From the NCBI GenBank assembly GCA_022562915.1, contig JADFOJ010000026.1:1-37797 (forward strand): a stretch of DNA of 37,797 nt, in the 5' to 3' direction. A program made the position numbers and the translations under genes. The stretch comes from Planctomycetota bacterium. Its GTDB lineage: Bacteria > Planctomycetota > Phycisphaerae > Phycisphaerales > SM1A02. The notes under the pieces are model-generated. The model had not been told where the DNA came from. It was given only the letters and a program-made list of their open reading frames with translations, and did not search any database. Positions 7,276 to 16,623 of this stretch are shown piece by piece. The first letter of the stretch is position 1, and the number at the start of each line of letters is the position of its first letter.

Positions 7276-9009
7276 ATGAGCGACGCCAAGACGCTGGCGA
7301 GGCGCATTCGAGTGGCCCGCGGCTTCGAGCCCGGCGACCTCCTGCTGACGGGCGGCCGGGTGGCGAACGTGTTCACCGGCTCCGTCGAGACCGCCGACGT
7401 CGTCGTCGCCGACGGCTGGATTGCCGGGGTGGGCCCGTACGAATGGGAGGCCACCGAGAGAATCAACCTCCAGGGCCGCGTGATCATTCCCGGGCTCATC
7501 GATGCGCACATGCACGTCGAGAGCACACTGCTCCTGCCGGGGCGGCTCGCGGCCGTCGTGGTTCCGCGCGGGACCGGCACCATCATCGCCGACCCTCACG
7601 AGATCGCCAACGTGATGGGGCCGGCGGGGGTGGACCTGCTCATCAAGGCAAGCAGGGATCTTGGTCTCGACATCTTCTATATGGCCCCGTCGTGCGTTCC
7701 GGCGATGAGCTGGGAACACGCCGGCGCCGTGATCGACGCGGACGGCGTCGAGGGCCTGCTCGGCACCCCCGGCGTCCTGGGGCTCGCAGAGATGATGAAC
7801 TTCCCCGGCGTGCTCGCCGGCGATCCGGACGTCCTGGCCAAGGTTGCCGCGGCGGCGCGGCACCACGCGATCGTGGACGGCCACGCGCCGGGACTCGCCG
7901 GGCGCGACCTCGTCGCCTATGCCGCCGCGGGCATCCGTTCCGACCACGAGTCCACCGACCCTGCCGAGGCCGCGGCACGGGGGGCCCTCGGCATGCTCGT
8001 GCAGGTGCGCGAGGGTTCGATCGCACGCAACCTCGACGCGATGCTGCCGCGCATGGTCGAGGACTCTCTCGGGGAATGGTGCCTGTGTACCGACGACGTC
8101 CACCCCGACGAGCTGCTGGAGCATGGTCACCTCGACGGGCTGCTCAGGCGGGTCGTCGCCGCCGGCGTCGACCCGGTACGGGCCGTTCGCCATGCGACGC
8201 TCGTCCCGGCGCGCCACTACGGGCTGAACGATCGCGGCGCCGTCGTGCCGGGGCGGCGCGCGGACCTCGTCGTGGTCGAGGACCTCGTCGATTTTCGCGC
8301 GGCCGTAGTGGTCAAGAACGGACGCGTCGCGGCCCGCGACGGCACGTACGCCTGGCCGGACACGCCCGACGAGATCCCCGTCTCCAACACGGTACACCTC
8401 GGCCCGCTCGACGAAGCGTCCTTCGCTCTTGCATTGTCCGGCGACACCGCCACGGTGATCGGCATCGTCCCCGACCAGATCATCACCCGCCGCGAGCAAC
8501 GCACCGTCGCCGTCAACGGCGGGCACTGGGCCTTCGATCCCGGCATCGACGTCGCGCTGGTCGCCTCGATCGAGCGGCACCGCGCGACGGGGTCGATCGG
8601 CCTCGGTCTCGTGTCGGGATTCGGATTCTCGACGCACGGCGCGATCGGGTCATCCGTCGCACACGACTCGCACAACATCGTCGTCGCCGGGACCAACGCC
8701 GGCGACATGCTCGCCTGCGCCCGGGCGCTGGCGGACTCCGGCGGCGGTTTCGTGGTCGCCTCCGGCGGCGCGATCACGGCGCTGCTTCCGCTGCCCGTGG
8801 CGGGGCTGCTCTCCACGGAGCCCGCCGAGGAGGTCCGCCGGCAGCTGCGCGCCGCGAGGGGCGCCGCCGGCGAACTGGGCTGCGTGCCGGCCACGCCCTT
8901 CGGAACACTCTCCTTCCTCCCGTTGTCAGTCATTCCCGAGCTGCGCATCACCGACCAGGGACTGTTCGACGTCACCCGGCAGGAGTTCGCCACGGTCTCG
9001 GAGCCTTGA
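7276..9009 (+). CDS. ade: Adenine deaminase
   Basis: Cytosolic amidohydrolase converting adenine to hypoxanthine and ammonia in purine salvage. At 577 residues it matches the ~550-600 of the family. Visible motifs are the metal-binding PGLIDAHMHVEST, then DPHEIANVMG, DGHAPG, SDHEST and CTDDVHPDEL, all diagnostic for Ade rather than for other amidohydrolases. The C-terminal domain with GGAITALLPLPVAGLLS is present. An alternative ATG lies two codons upstream at 7270; I prefer 7276 because a TACAGT box is 6 nt before it. The downstream gene starts 2 nt after the stop, so they are co-transcribed. Confidence 0.95.
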   Translation: MSDAKTLARRIRVARGFEPGDLLLTGGRVANVFTGSVETADVVVADGWIAGVGPYEWEATERINLQGRVIIPGLIDAHMHVESTLLLPGRLAAVVVPRGTGTIIADPHEIANVMGPAGVDLLIKASRDLGLDIFYMAPSCVPAMSWEHAGAVIDADGVEGLLGTPGVLGLAEMMNFPGVLAGDPDVLAKVAAAARHHAIVDGHAPGLAGRDLVAYAAAGIRSDHESTDPAEAAARGALGMLVQVREGSIARNLDAMLPRMVEDSLGEWCLCTDDVHPDELLEHGHLDGLLRRVVAAGVDPVRAVRHATLVPARHYGLNDRGAVVPGRRADLVVVEDLVDFRAAVVVKNGRVAARDGTYAWPDTPDEIPVSNTVHLGPLDEASFALALSGDTATVIGIVPDQIITRREQRTVAVNGGHWAFDPGIDVALVASIERHRATGSIGLGLVSGFGFSTHGAIGSSVAHDSHNIVVAGTNAGDMLACARALADSGGGFVVASGGAITALLPLPVAGLLSTEPAEEVRRQLRAARGAAGELGCVPATPFGTLSFLPLSVIPELRITDQGLFDVTRQEFATVSEP

Positions 9010-9011
9010 GC

Positions 9012-10328
9012 ATGCGACATGTCACATTCGCCCTGACAGGGGCCCTGCTGCTGGCCGGCGGGCTGCATGCCGATCCCGGCAAGCCGGTGGCGGTCCGCTT
9101 CTGGGGCCGGGGACTGGTCACGATCGAGACGTACTGGGACCTGCGGATCGCCGTGGACCCGTATGCACTTCGAATCGGATACGACGATCCGCAGATCGAC
9201 GCCGACCTCGTCCTGGTCACGCACGAGCACTTCGACCACAACAACGTCGGGCTCATTCGTGGTGCACCGCGGGTTCTCCGGGGTCTCGACGACGCCGGGG
9301 ACGTCGTCGCTCTGGACGTCGTGCTGGACCGAATGCCGGACAGCCCCACCGTCGCCCTGTTCGACGCCTCGGAACCGGTCACCCGCTCCGACCACGCCGT
9401 CCGCGTGCGGTCGATCGGGGCGTTTCACGATGCCGAAGACGGCAGCCAACGCGGTCGCACGGCGCTGTTTCTCATCGAGGTCGACGGCGTGCGCATCCTT
9501 CACTGCGGCGACCTCGGCCAGCCGGCCCTGAGCCGGGCGCAGCTCCGGGCGATCGGGAGCGTGGACGTCCTGCTGCTGCCCGTCGGGGGCGTGTACACGA
9601 TCGACGGCCCCCAGGCCGCCCGGATCACCGCGCAAGTGCAGCCTCGCATCGTTATACCGATCCACTACCGGACCGAGGCGCAGTCACTCAAGCTGGACGG
9701 GGCCGAGGCGTTCCTGGAGGCGCTGCCGCAGCGTTACGAGCGCGTGACCAGCACCGGCAACACGCTCGCCGTCACGGCGGGTCTCGGGCCGACCCGGGAC
9801 GCTCCCCGGGTCGTCATGCTCGAGACCCGCCCGGCGGCGATGCCGCCGGAGATTGCCGCGCTCCTGGCCGCCAAGGAGAGCGCCGCCGCAGATTCCCGGG
9901 AGGTCTTCCGGACCCTGACGAAGAACCAGTTGAACCACCGGCCCGGCAACGGCACGCACACCCCCAGATGGAACGCGGAGCACATGATGGGCATGGAGCT
10001 GCGGTTCTTCACGGCCGTCTATGCAGCCGTGGATCCGTCCGTCGGCATCGTGAACCTCGCGCCCGCGCAGATGCCCGACGAGTACGCGGCGGCGCACCCC
10101 GGCTGGACCGGCGCCGAGGAAGCCCGGCAGATCGATCGCGTGCAGAAGCTCACCCGCCGCTTCGCCTACCTGCTCCGGGAACTCGATCTCGACGAGCAAC
10201 CGCCGGGAAGTCCCTGGTCCGTGCGCGGGCTGCTGCGCCGGATGCAGCGGCACTACGTCGAGCACACGGACAATGTCAGGAAGAAGTTCGAGCTTCCGGA
10301 CTGGCCGCCTCGCTCACCCGAACGATGA
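9012..10328 (+). CDS. Exported MBL-fold metallohydrolase fused to a DinB-like domain
   Basis: 438 residues. The N-terminus (MRHVTFALTGALLLAGGLHA) is a signal peptide. Residues 25-260 form a metallo-beta-lactamase fold of the UlaG/UPF0173-like 'Lactamase_B_3' type: THEHFDHNN supplies His71, His73, Asp75 and His76, later metal ligands are in LHCGDLGQP and the IPIHYRTE strand. Residues ~275-430 look like a DinB/DUF664 four-helix domain (LTKNQLNHRP..., HMMGMELRF, a late MQRHYVEHTDNV). DinB-like proteins are usually cytosolic metal-dependent thiol enzymes, so an exported fusion is odd. The substrate is unknown. It overlaps the convergent acyltransferase gene by 53 nt at the 3' end. Confidence 0.85.
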   Translation: MRHVTFALTGALLLAGGLHADPGKPVAVRFWGRGLVTIETYWDLRIAVDPYALRIGYDDPQIDADLVLVTHEHFDHNNVGLIRGAPRVLRGLDDAGDVVALDVVLDRMPDSPTVALFDASEPVTRSDHAVRVRSIGAFHDAEDGSQRGRTALFLIEVDGVRILHCGDLGQPALSRAQLRAIGSVDVLLLPVGGVYTIDGPQAARITAQVQPRIVIPIHYRTEAQSLKLDGAEAFLEALPQRYERVTSTGNTLAVTAGLGPTRDAPRVVMLETRPAAMPPEIAALLAAKESAAADSREVFRTLTKNQLNHRPGNGTHTPRWNAEHMMGMELRFFTAVYAAVDPSVGIVNLAPAQMPDEYAAAHPGWTGAEEARQIDRVQKLTRRFAYLLRELDLDEQPPGSPWSVRGLLRRMQRHYVEHTDNVRKKFELPDWPPRSPER

Positions 10329-12459
10329 ACCGTTCGATCGCGGCGAAGACCGCCTCGCTGCCTTCGCCGCGAATGATCAGGTGCCGGTCAAATGGCATGG
10401 TCGAGAGGATCTTGTCCCGCGTGCCGAGTTGCTGCAGCAGGATCCGGCCGCCGTCCGGATCCACCAGCGGGTCGTGGTCGGCCTGGAGCAATAGCGCCGG
10501 GACGGTCACATCGCCGACACGCCGCCGGCAGGCCTTCACGGCCCGCCTGAGTTCGCGGACGCCGCGAAGGTAATCGACGCCGTAGTTGATGTCGGGGCTC
10601 TCGGTCCCGTCGTTGGAGATGCTGTAGTGCCTGCGCCGCAGACCAAGCCTGCGCATCCACCCGTTCAGTCCCACGAGCGGACCCACCAGCGGAGCCCGGC
10701 GATCGCGCAGCTTCACCGGCGCATTGATGCTGAAGACACCCTGCACGGAATTGGTGTTCCGAGCCGCCAGCAGCAATGACAACGTCCCGCCCAGCGAGAA
10801 GCCCCCCGCCACCACGGTGTCGCACTGCTGGCGGACCAGCGCCAGCGCACGCGTCAGGCTCTCCAGCCAGTCTCGCCACTTCACCTCGGTCAACTGTTCG
10901 GGGGCGGTCCCGTGACCGGGCAGGCGCAGCACGTACACGCTGTGCCCGCGGTCGTGGAGGAACTCCGCCAGCGGCCGCACCTGTTCGGGACTGGCGAGGT
11001 AGCCGTGTGCCAGCACGATGCCGGTGGATGTCCCCTTTGCCTTCAGGAAGAAGGGCTCGCCCAGGTGTCTCGCCTTGGATTCGTCGGGATCGTACGCCTC
11101 GGAATAGTCCTGCCGGAAGACCTCCACGTCGTGCTCGTGCAACGCCGCCTGGGTCTGCTCCCTGAGGCGCGAGCTCGAAAGGTTCACGTGTCGGCGCACC
11201 GCCTCGACGGCGGGTCGCACCGGTTCGATTTCGTTGGCGAGCACCTGGATCATCTTGTGAAGACGGATCGTGTGGAACCCGTGTTCCTGGTCAAGGCTCT
11301 CGCGATCGATGACGTAGTGATCGAGGTCGCGACGAATCACGCCCTCGCGAGTGGCCAGCCCGATCACACTCTCCCACGGCTCGAACACCTCGCCCGTCAC
11401 CAGCGCGGTGATTCCGTTGCGCATCGTCGGGTGCAGGCGTACGCCCTCCACACCGCTGAGCTCGCGCGCGGCGAGGTACAACGCCGCCCGCAGATCGTCG
11501 ATCTGGATCCGGTCGTCCTCCAGGACACGGAGGCTGCAACAGAACAGGTGATCGAAGCTGACCTCGATGTTGTTGTAGATGCCCCGCATGCAGGTCTCGG
11601 TGAGCTTCCGGGCCTGGGCACGAAGGAACAGGTCCGCGCCACGCTCCTCGTTGAAGATGCCCGCGACCTTGCGCGCCATCGCCACGATCTTGCCGAGATA
11701 GTCAGTGACCTCGATCGGCTCACCGAAGTGGATGCAGATCTCGGCGCCCTTGAGCAGAATGCTGCCCTCCACGGTCAGTTCCTCGTCGATGCGCGGATCC
11801 AGGTCCCGTATGAAGAACCGGGCGAGCCGGTTGAAGATGTTGCGGCTGGGCCGCATCGGATAGAAGGTCAGCGTCACGGGGACCATCACGATTCCCTGGG
11901 CGCAGACGCTGTGCGGGCCGGAGAGGCCGTAGGCCTCCTCGTAGAACTCGATCCGGCGCAGATCGTCGTCTTCGCAGGCGATGCCATAGCGCCGCTTGGC
12001 GATCTCCGCCTTGAGCGCCAGCATGGCGGCGCCGGTGTGCGGCGGGCCGTGCCGATCCGGATGGTCCAGTTCGTACCGGCCCCGGCAATACGTCTTCTTG
12101 TTCTTGATGAGGCCGCCTTCGGGGTAGATGACCCAGTCGCTGCGACACGTCATCAATTCCCGGATGATCGTCCGGTTCCGGCGGGGATGGCGCGTGGACA
12201 TGCCCCCCACGGCCTCGAAGTACCTGCCGAAGATGCCCTTGAAGACGCCGTGGGTTCCGAGGCTCCGCACGTGCCTGCCGGCGTACTTGTAGATGACGTA
12301 CGGGACGAGGAACGTCTCGACGCGCGTGAAGTGGTTCGGCACGAAGAGCGTCGGCCGGCAGACGAGGTTCTCCGTGCCGGTGACCCGGATCCGGATGCCC
12401 ATCATCCTGCTCAACACACCCATCAGGGTGCCGCTGACCTGGTACGCCTTGAGCCCCAT
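10276..12459 (-). CDS. Acyltransferase (PlsC/LPLAT) fused to an alpha/beta-hydrolase
   Basis: 727 residues with two enzyme domains. Residues ~20-300 are a glycerophosphate-type acyltransferase: motif I is PNHFTRVET (His43), motif III is YPEGG (112-116). The usual HX4D is HX4E here (Glu48). The middle part (300-480) is helical and unassigned. Residues ~490-727 are an alpha/beta-hydrolase of the monoacylglycerol lipase/esterase type: oxyanion segment LAHGYLASPEQ, nucleophile elbow GGFSLGG (Ser555), acid DHDPLVD, and a late His in FDRHLI. The pairing suggests phospholipid remodelling, one domain releasing and the other attaching acyl chains. It is the last gene of the fatty-acid operon, 5 nt after the acyl-CoA dehydrogenase. 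Confidence 0.88.
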   Translation of the reverse strand: MGLKAYQVSGTLMGVLSRMMGIRIRVTGTENLVCRPTLFVPNHFTRVETFLVPYVIYKYAGRHVRSLGTHGVFKGIFGRYFEAVGGMSTRHPRRNRTIIRELMTCRSDWVIYPEGGLIKNKKTYCRGRYELDHPDRHGPPHTGAAMLALKAEIAKRRYGIACEDDDLRRIEFYEEAYGLSGPHSVCAQGIVMVPVTLTFYPMRPSRNIFNRLARFFIRDLDPRIDEELTVEGSILLKGAEICIHFGEPIEVTDYLGKIVAMARKVAGIFNEERGADLFLRAQARKLTETCMRGIYNNIEVSFDHLFCCSLRVLEDDRIQIDDLRAALYLAARELSGVEGVRLHPTMRNGITALVTGEVFEPWESVIGLATREGVIRRDLDHYVIDRESLDQEHGFHTIRLHKMIQVLANEIEPVRPAVEAVRRHVNLSSSRLREQTQAALHEHDVEVFRQDYSEAYDPDESKARHLGEPFFLKAKGTSTGIVLAHGYLASPEQVRPLAEFLHDRGHSVYVLRLPGHGTAPEQLTEVKWRDWLESLTRALALVRQQCDTVVAGGFSLGGTLSLLLAARNTNSVQGVFSINAPVKLRDRRAPLVGPLVGLNGWMRRLGLRRRHYSISNDGTESPDINYGVDYLRGVRELRRAVKACRRRVGDVTVPALLLQADHDPLVDPDGGRILLQQLGTRDKILSTMPFDRHLIIRGEGSEAVFAAIERFIVRVSEAASPEARTSS

Positions 12460-12464
12460 CGCGG

Positions 12465-14420
12465 CTACCTCGGGACGGAGTCGGTCCCCGTCATCCTCAT
12501 GGGCACGGGCTCCGGCGCGCCATCCGGCGCCGCCGCGGCTCCCGGCGCCTCGATGATGCCCTCCTCCAGCCAGAGGAACCGGCCGTCGAGCACGTCCCCG
12601 GCGAGCGTGTTGGCCCCGCGTTGCTCGCGATGACTCCGCCCGCGAAAAGACTCCCGGATTCGGCGCCGTGCGCTGCGGCAGTAGACCCCGGCGAGCGCCA
12701 CGGCGCCGGCGCGTTGCGCGTCCGGCGTTTCGGCGTACGCGCACACGACGGACATGACAAAGAGTTCCGTACCGATGTCCATGAACCGCCCCAGCAGGAC
12801 CTGCCGCCGCTGGAGCTTCGGTCCGAACCGGACCATGGACCGGAACATCGCCGCGGCAAGCCGGTGACTCGAGCGATCGACGAAGCGGTGGTGCGACGCC
12901 AGCCTCCCGCGCGAACCGTAGCGCGGCGGGAACCACCGCCCCCAGACCTGCGACGGGTACCACTTCAGGTAGAAGGCCGCCACCGGACCCAGCGCCCGAA
13001 GCTTGCGCAGCAGCCCGACGTCGCGCCGCAGCAGGTCTCCGGCGATCTTCAGGTGCGGATCGAGCGCCTCGCGAGCGAGGAACAACCGCATGATGTCCGA
13101 GGTACCCTCGATAATCGTGTTGATCCGGCAGTCGCGCATCATCCGTTCGACGGGCCACGGATCCTCACCGCGAGTGCGCAGCGACTGGGCCCGCTCGTAC
13201 CCGCGGCCGCCACGGAGCTGCATCGTCTGATCGACGATCCGCCACGCCGTTTCCGAGCAGAACAGCTTCGCCATCGCCGCCTCGATACGGATGTCGCGGT
13301 GCTCGTCCGCCCAGTGCGAGGTCAGCCAGGTGACCGCTTCCATGGCGAAGGTCGTCGAGGCGATCTCGGCGATCTTCTCGCTGCCCGCTTCGTGCCGGCC
13401 GATCGGCAGCCCCCACTGCACCCGATCGGCGCTCCACCGGCGGGCGATCGACAGGCACTGCTTGCCCATGCCGGTGCACGCCGCCGGGAGCGTCAGGCGG
13501 CCCGTGTTCAGTGTCTGAAGGGCGAGCTTCAGCCCCAGCCCCTCACCCCAGATGACGTTGGCGGCCGGCACCCGCACGTCGGTGAACCGCATGATCCCGT
13601 TCTGAATGCCGCGAAGGCCCATGAAGTCGCAGCGATGGAGGTTCTCGACGCCCGGGCTCGCCGCTTCGACGATGAACGCGGTGATCTGCTCGCGTTGCTT
13701 GCCGCGGACCATCTTCGGGGCGGTCTTGGCCATGACCACCAGCAGTTCCGCGATGGGGCCGTTGGTCGTCCATTGCTTGACGCCGTTGAGCAGGTAGTAC
13801 GAGCCGTCCTCGCTCAGTTCAGCGGTCGTCGTCATCCGGGCCGGGTCGCTCCCGACCTCCGGCTCGGTGAGGGCGAACGCCGAGAGCGCCCCCTGCGCGA
13901 TCCGCGGCAGCCACGTCTGCTTCTGCTGCTCGGTGCCGAACATCTTCAGCGGCTGCGGCACGCCGATGGATTGATGGGCCGAGACGAGTACGGCCGTCGA
14001 ACCGCAGTGCGAGGCGATCGCCATGAGAACTCGGTTGTAGTTGACCTGCGAGAAGCCGAGGCCACCGTACTCCGTGGGCACCTTCATCCGGAAGACGCCG
14101 AGCGTCTTGAGTCCCTCCACGACCTCATCGGGAATGGTCCGGGTCTCGTCGACCTCGTCGGGATCGAGATCTCTCGCGAGCAACTCGGTGACGGACCGGA
14201 CCATTTCGTCTCCGATGCGGCGGTCCTCCTCGCGCTGGACGGGGAACGGCGCGATCATGCCCGGTGCATAGCGACCCATGAACAACCGGCCGGCGAAACT
14301 CTCACCCTCGGCGCCATCGCGGGCGGCTTCGGCCACTTCCATGGCCGCGCGCTCCTCTCGGTTCATGGTGACGCCCTCGAGCAGGGCATCGGTGGTCGTG
14401 GGTTGGTCGGGCTGTTCCAT
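12465..14420 (-). CDS. Acyl-CoA dehydrogenase, long form
   Basis: Flavoprotein for the first step of beta-oxidation, introducing the trans-2 double bond and passing electrons to ETF. It has 651 residues, longer than the ~380 of short/medium-chain enzymes and similar to VLCAD-type proteins with an extra C-terminal domain. Visible: AFALTEPEVGSDPA (FAD/substrate contact), WTTNGPIAELLVV, QLRGGRGYERAQ, and the catalytic Glu438 in IIEGTSDIMR. Residues ~450-651 are the helical extension, ending in a Pro/Ala-rich tail. The start at 14420 lies 20 nt after the FadJ stop. An in-frame ATG at 14366 has a GAGGG about 8 nt upstream and is a fair alternative. Confidence 0.92.
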   Translation of the reverse strand: MEQPDQPTTTDALLEGVTMNREERAAMEVAEAARDGAEGESFAGRLFMGRYAPGMIAPFPVQREEDRRIGDEMVRSVTELLARDLDPDEVDETRTIPDEVVEGLKTLGVFRMKVPTEYGGLGFSQVNYNRVLMAIASHCGSTAVLVSAHQSIGVPQPLKMFGTEQQKQTWLPRIAQGALSAFALTEPEVGSDPARMTTTAELSEDGSYYLLNGVKQWTTNGPIAELLVVMAKTAPKMVRGKQREQITAFIVEAASPGVENLHRCDFMGLRGIQNGIMRFTDVRVPAANVIWGEGLGLKLALQTLNTGRLTLPAACTGMGKQCLSIARRWSADRVQWGLPIGRHEAGSEKIAEIASTTFAMEAVTWLTSHWADEHRDIRIEAAMAKLFCSETAWRIVDQTMQLRGGRGYERAQSLRTRGEDPWPVERMMRDCRINTIIEGTSDIMRLFLAREALDPHLKIAGDLLRRDVGLLRKLRALGPVAAFYLKWYPSQVWGRWFPPRYGSRGRLASHHRFVDRSSHRLAAAMFRSMVRFGPKLQRRQVLLGRFMDIGTELFVMSVVCAYAETPDAQRAGAVALAGVYCRSARRRIRESFRGRSHREQRGANTLAGDVLDGRFLWLEEGIIEAPGAAAAPDGAPEPVPMRMTGTDSVPR

Positions 14421-14440
14421 GGCGTGCGTGTCCGGTGTGT

Positions 14441-16621
14441 TCAGGCGGCCTTGTTCGTGTAGAAGCTTCCCCTGGTCGCGGCGATCTTGTCGATGAGCGG
14501 GGCAGCCTTGAACCGATCGCCGAACTGGCGAGCCAGCTCGCCGAGCCGATCCCTGATCTCGACCACGCCGCGCTCGTCGGCGTACTTCAGGAGGCCGCCG
14601 CGGAAAGGTGCGAACCCGGTCCCCATGACCATCGCCATGTCGAGGGTCTCCGGCTCCGCGATGACGCCTTCCTCCAGGCACCGCGCCGCTTCGTTGACCA
14701 TGATGAGGATCGCCCGATCGACGATCTGCTCGTCGGTGAGTTCACGCGCGGAGATGCCGTCCTCACGTCGTGCCTCCCGGGCCAGTCGCTCGACGCGGCG
14801 GTTGGGCTTCTTGCGGCCGTTGCGATACCGGTAGAACCCCGCGCCCGTCTTGCGACCGAGGAATTCGCCGGTCCTCACCACGCTGCCGAGCGCGCCGGGC
14901 ACCTGCATGCGTTGGCCGTACGCCTCTTCGAGGACCTTGGCGACGGTGTAGCCGACGTCCAGCCCGACCTCGTCGACCAGGGCAAGCGGCCCTATCGGCA
15001 TGCCGAAACCCTCCAGCAGGGTGTCGATGCGCCGGAGCTCGATGCCCTCCTCGAACATCCACGCCGACTCGATGAGGTACGGCAGCAGGATCCGGTTGAC
15101 GAGGAACCCGGCGCAGTCGCCCACGATCATCGGCGTCTTGCCCATTCGCTTGACGAGTTCGGCCGCGGCCACGACCGTCTGTTTCGTCGTCTGCGGCCCG
15201 GCCACGACCTCCACCAGCGGCATCTTCGGGACGGGGTTGAAGAAATGCAGCCCGACGAAACGCTCCGGGCGCTCCAGGGCGCCGGACAGTTCCTTCAGCG
15301 ACAGCGACGAGGTGTTCGTGCAGATCAGCGTGTCGGGACCGACGACCTTCTCGATTGCCGCCAGCACGGTCTTCTTGACCTGCATGTTCTCCGCCACGGC
15401 CTCGATCACCACGTCCACGTCGCCGAAGCCCGTGTCGTCGACGGTCGGGCCTATTCGATGCATGGCGAGCGTCATCTCGGACTCGGTCATCCTGCGGCGC
15501 CTGACCAGCGCGCCGAACGCGGACGCGGCCGCGGCCATGCCCTTTCCAAGCGCCGGCCACGAGACGTCCTTGAGACGGACGTTGACCTCGTTGCGGGCAA
15601 GCGACCACGCGATCCCGCTGCCCATGATCCCCGCGCCCACGACCGCGGCCCGCGTGACGGGCCGTGTTCCGTCGCCGGCGCAATGCGCCTTCTTGAGTCG
15701 CTGCCCCGCCTGGAAGAGCCAGACCAGGTTCCGGCTGATCGGCGTGACCGCCAACCGCGCGAAGGCCTCGGTCTCGATCGCCGCCGCCGTCTCGCCGGCG
15801 CGGCGGTATGTCCGGGCCACGACGTCCAGTGCGCTCAGCGGGGCGGGATAGTGGCCGCGGGTCCGCGCCAGGACCTGCCGCCGCGCCTGGCGAAGGACAA
15901 GCCACTGGCCGACCGACGTCGACGTGACGAACCTGGCCGACCAGCCGCGGCAGCGCCGCCGGCGCCGTGCGACCTCACGTTGACCCTGCCTGGTGAGCAC
16001 GTTCTCGATGAACCGCCGCGCCTGCTCCTCGACGAACGGCTCGCCGGTGATCGCGTCGGCAAGGCCGATCCGCGCGGCGCGGCGCCCGTCAACCGGGCGG
16101 CCCGTAAGAATGAGCTTCAAGCCTTGCGGCAGGCCGACGACCCTCGGAATGCGCAACGTGCCGCCCCAGCCGGGGATGATCCCCAGGTTCACCTCCGGAA
16201 CGCCCAGGCTCGTCGAAGAATGGTCGGTGACGAGCCGGTAGCGGCACGCCAGCGCCAACTCCAGGCCTCCGCCGAGGCATGTTCCGTGGATCACCGCCAG
16301 CGTGGGCACCGGCAGCGCGGCGAGCTTCTCGAAGATCCGCTTGCCCAGGTCAGCCTTGGCGGCGGCGTCGTCAAGATCCGTGATCCCGGCGAGCTCGTTG
16401 ATGTCGGCGCCGACGACGAAACTGTTTTTCTTGGCGCTGCGTATGACCACGGCCCGAACGGCGCCGCCGACCTGTTCGTCCAGGATCGACTCCAGCTCAG
16501 CCAGCGCCGTTGCGGTGAGCTTGTTCACCTTCTCGCCGAAGAGGTCGAACGTCAGCCAGGCGATGTTGTCGCTGTCAAGGGTGATGGTCCATGCACTGTT
16601 CGCACCGGTTTCACTGGTCAT
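14441..16621 (-). CDS. fadJ: Multifunctional enoyl-CoA hydratase / 3-hydroxyacyl-CoA dehydrogenase
   Basis: 726 residues carrying the second and third steps of beta-oxidation. The N-terminal crotonase domain (1-210) has both catalytic glutamates: Glu121 in LGGGLELALA and Glu143 in GVPEVNLGIIPGWGG. After an Arg-rich linker (a five-Arg run at 219-223) comes the NAD-binding domain with VVGAGIMGSGIA (~327-338), then VIEAVAEN and the catalytic His in GLHFFNPVP. Two C-terminal helical domains follow (PIGPLALVDEVGLDVG). Together with the thiolase 2 nt upstream it makes a FadI/FadJ-type trifunctional complex. The start codon sits just after the thiolase stop, so translation is probably coupled. Confidence 0.94.
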   Translation of the reverse strand: MTSETGANSAWTITLDSDNIAWLTFDLFGEKVNKLTATALAELESILDEQVGGAVRAVVIRSAKKNSFVVGADINELAGITDLDDAAAKADLGKRIFEKLAALPVPTLAVIHGTCLGGGLELALACRYRLVTDHSSTSLGVPEVNLGIIPGWGGTLRIPRVVGLPQGLKLILTGRPVDGRRAARIGLADAITGEPFVEEQARRFIENVLTRQGQREVARRRRRCRGWSARFVTSTSVGQWLVLRQARRQVLARTRGHYPAPLSALDVVARTYRRAGETAAAIETEAFARLAVTPISRNLVWLFQAGQRLKKAHCAGDGTRPVTRAAVVGAGIMGSGIAWSLARNEVNVRLKDVSWPALGKGMAAAASAFGALVRRRRMTESEMTLAMHRIGPTVDDTGFGDVDVVIEAVAENMQVKKTVLAAIEKVVGPDTLICTNTSSLSLKELSGALERPERFVGLHFFNPVPKMPLVEVVAGPQTTKQTVVAAAELVKRMGKTPMIVGDCAGFLVNRILLPYLIESAWMFEEGIELRRIDTLLEGFGMPIGPLALVDEVGLDVGYTVAKVLEEAYGQRMQVPGALGSVVRTGEFLGRKTGAGFYRYRNGRKKPNRRVERLAREARREDGISARELTDEQIVDRAILIMVNEAARCLEEGVIAEPETLDMAMVMGTGFAPFRGGLLKYADERGVVEIRDRLGELARQFGDRFKAAPLIDKIAATRGSFYTNKAA

Positions 16622-16623
16622 GG

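Noticed and set aside
7116-10328. A 1070-codon plus-strand open frame running across the adenine deaminase gene
   Set aside because: Its first ~630 codons are a frame-shifted shadow of the deaminase (Arg/Gly/Pro-rich, no domain). Only the part from 9012 is a real gene.
12460-13158. An upstream extension of the acyltransferase/hydrolase frame
   Set aside because: It lies wholly inside the acyl-CoA dehydrogenase gene in another frame; the ATG at 12459 follows that gene's stop by 5 nt and begins the acyltransferase fold.
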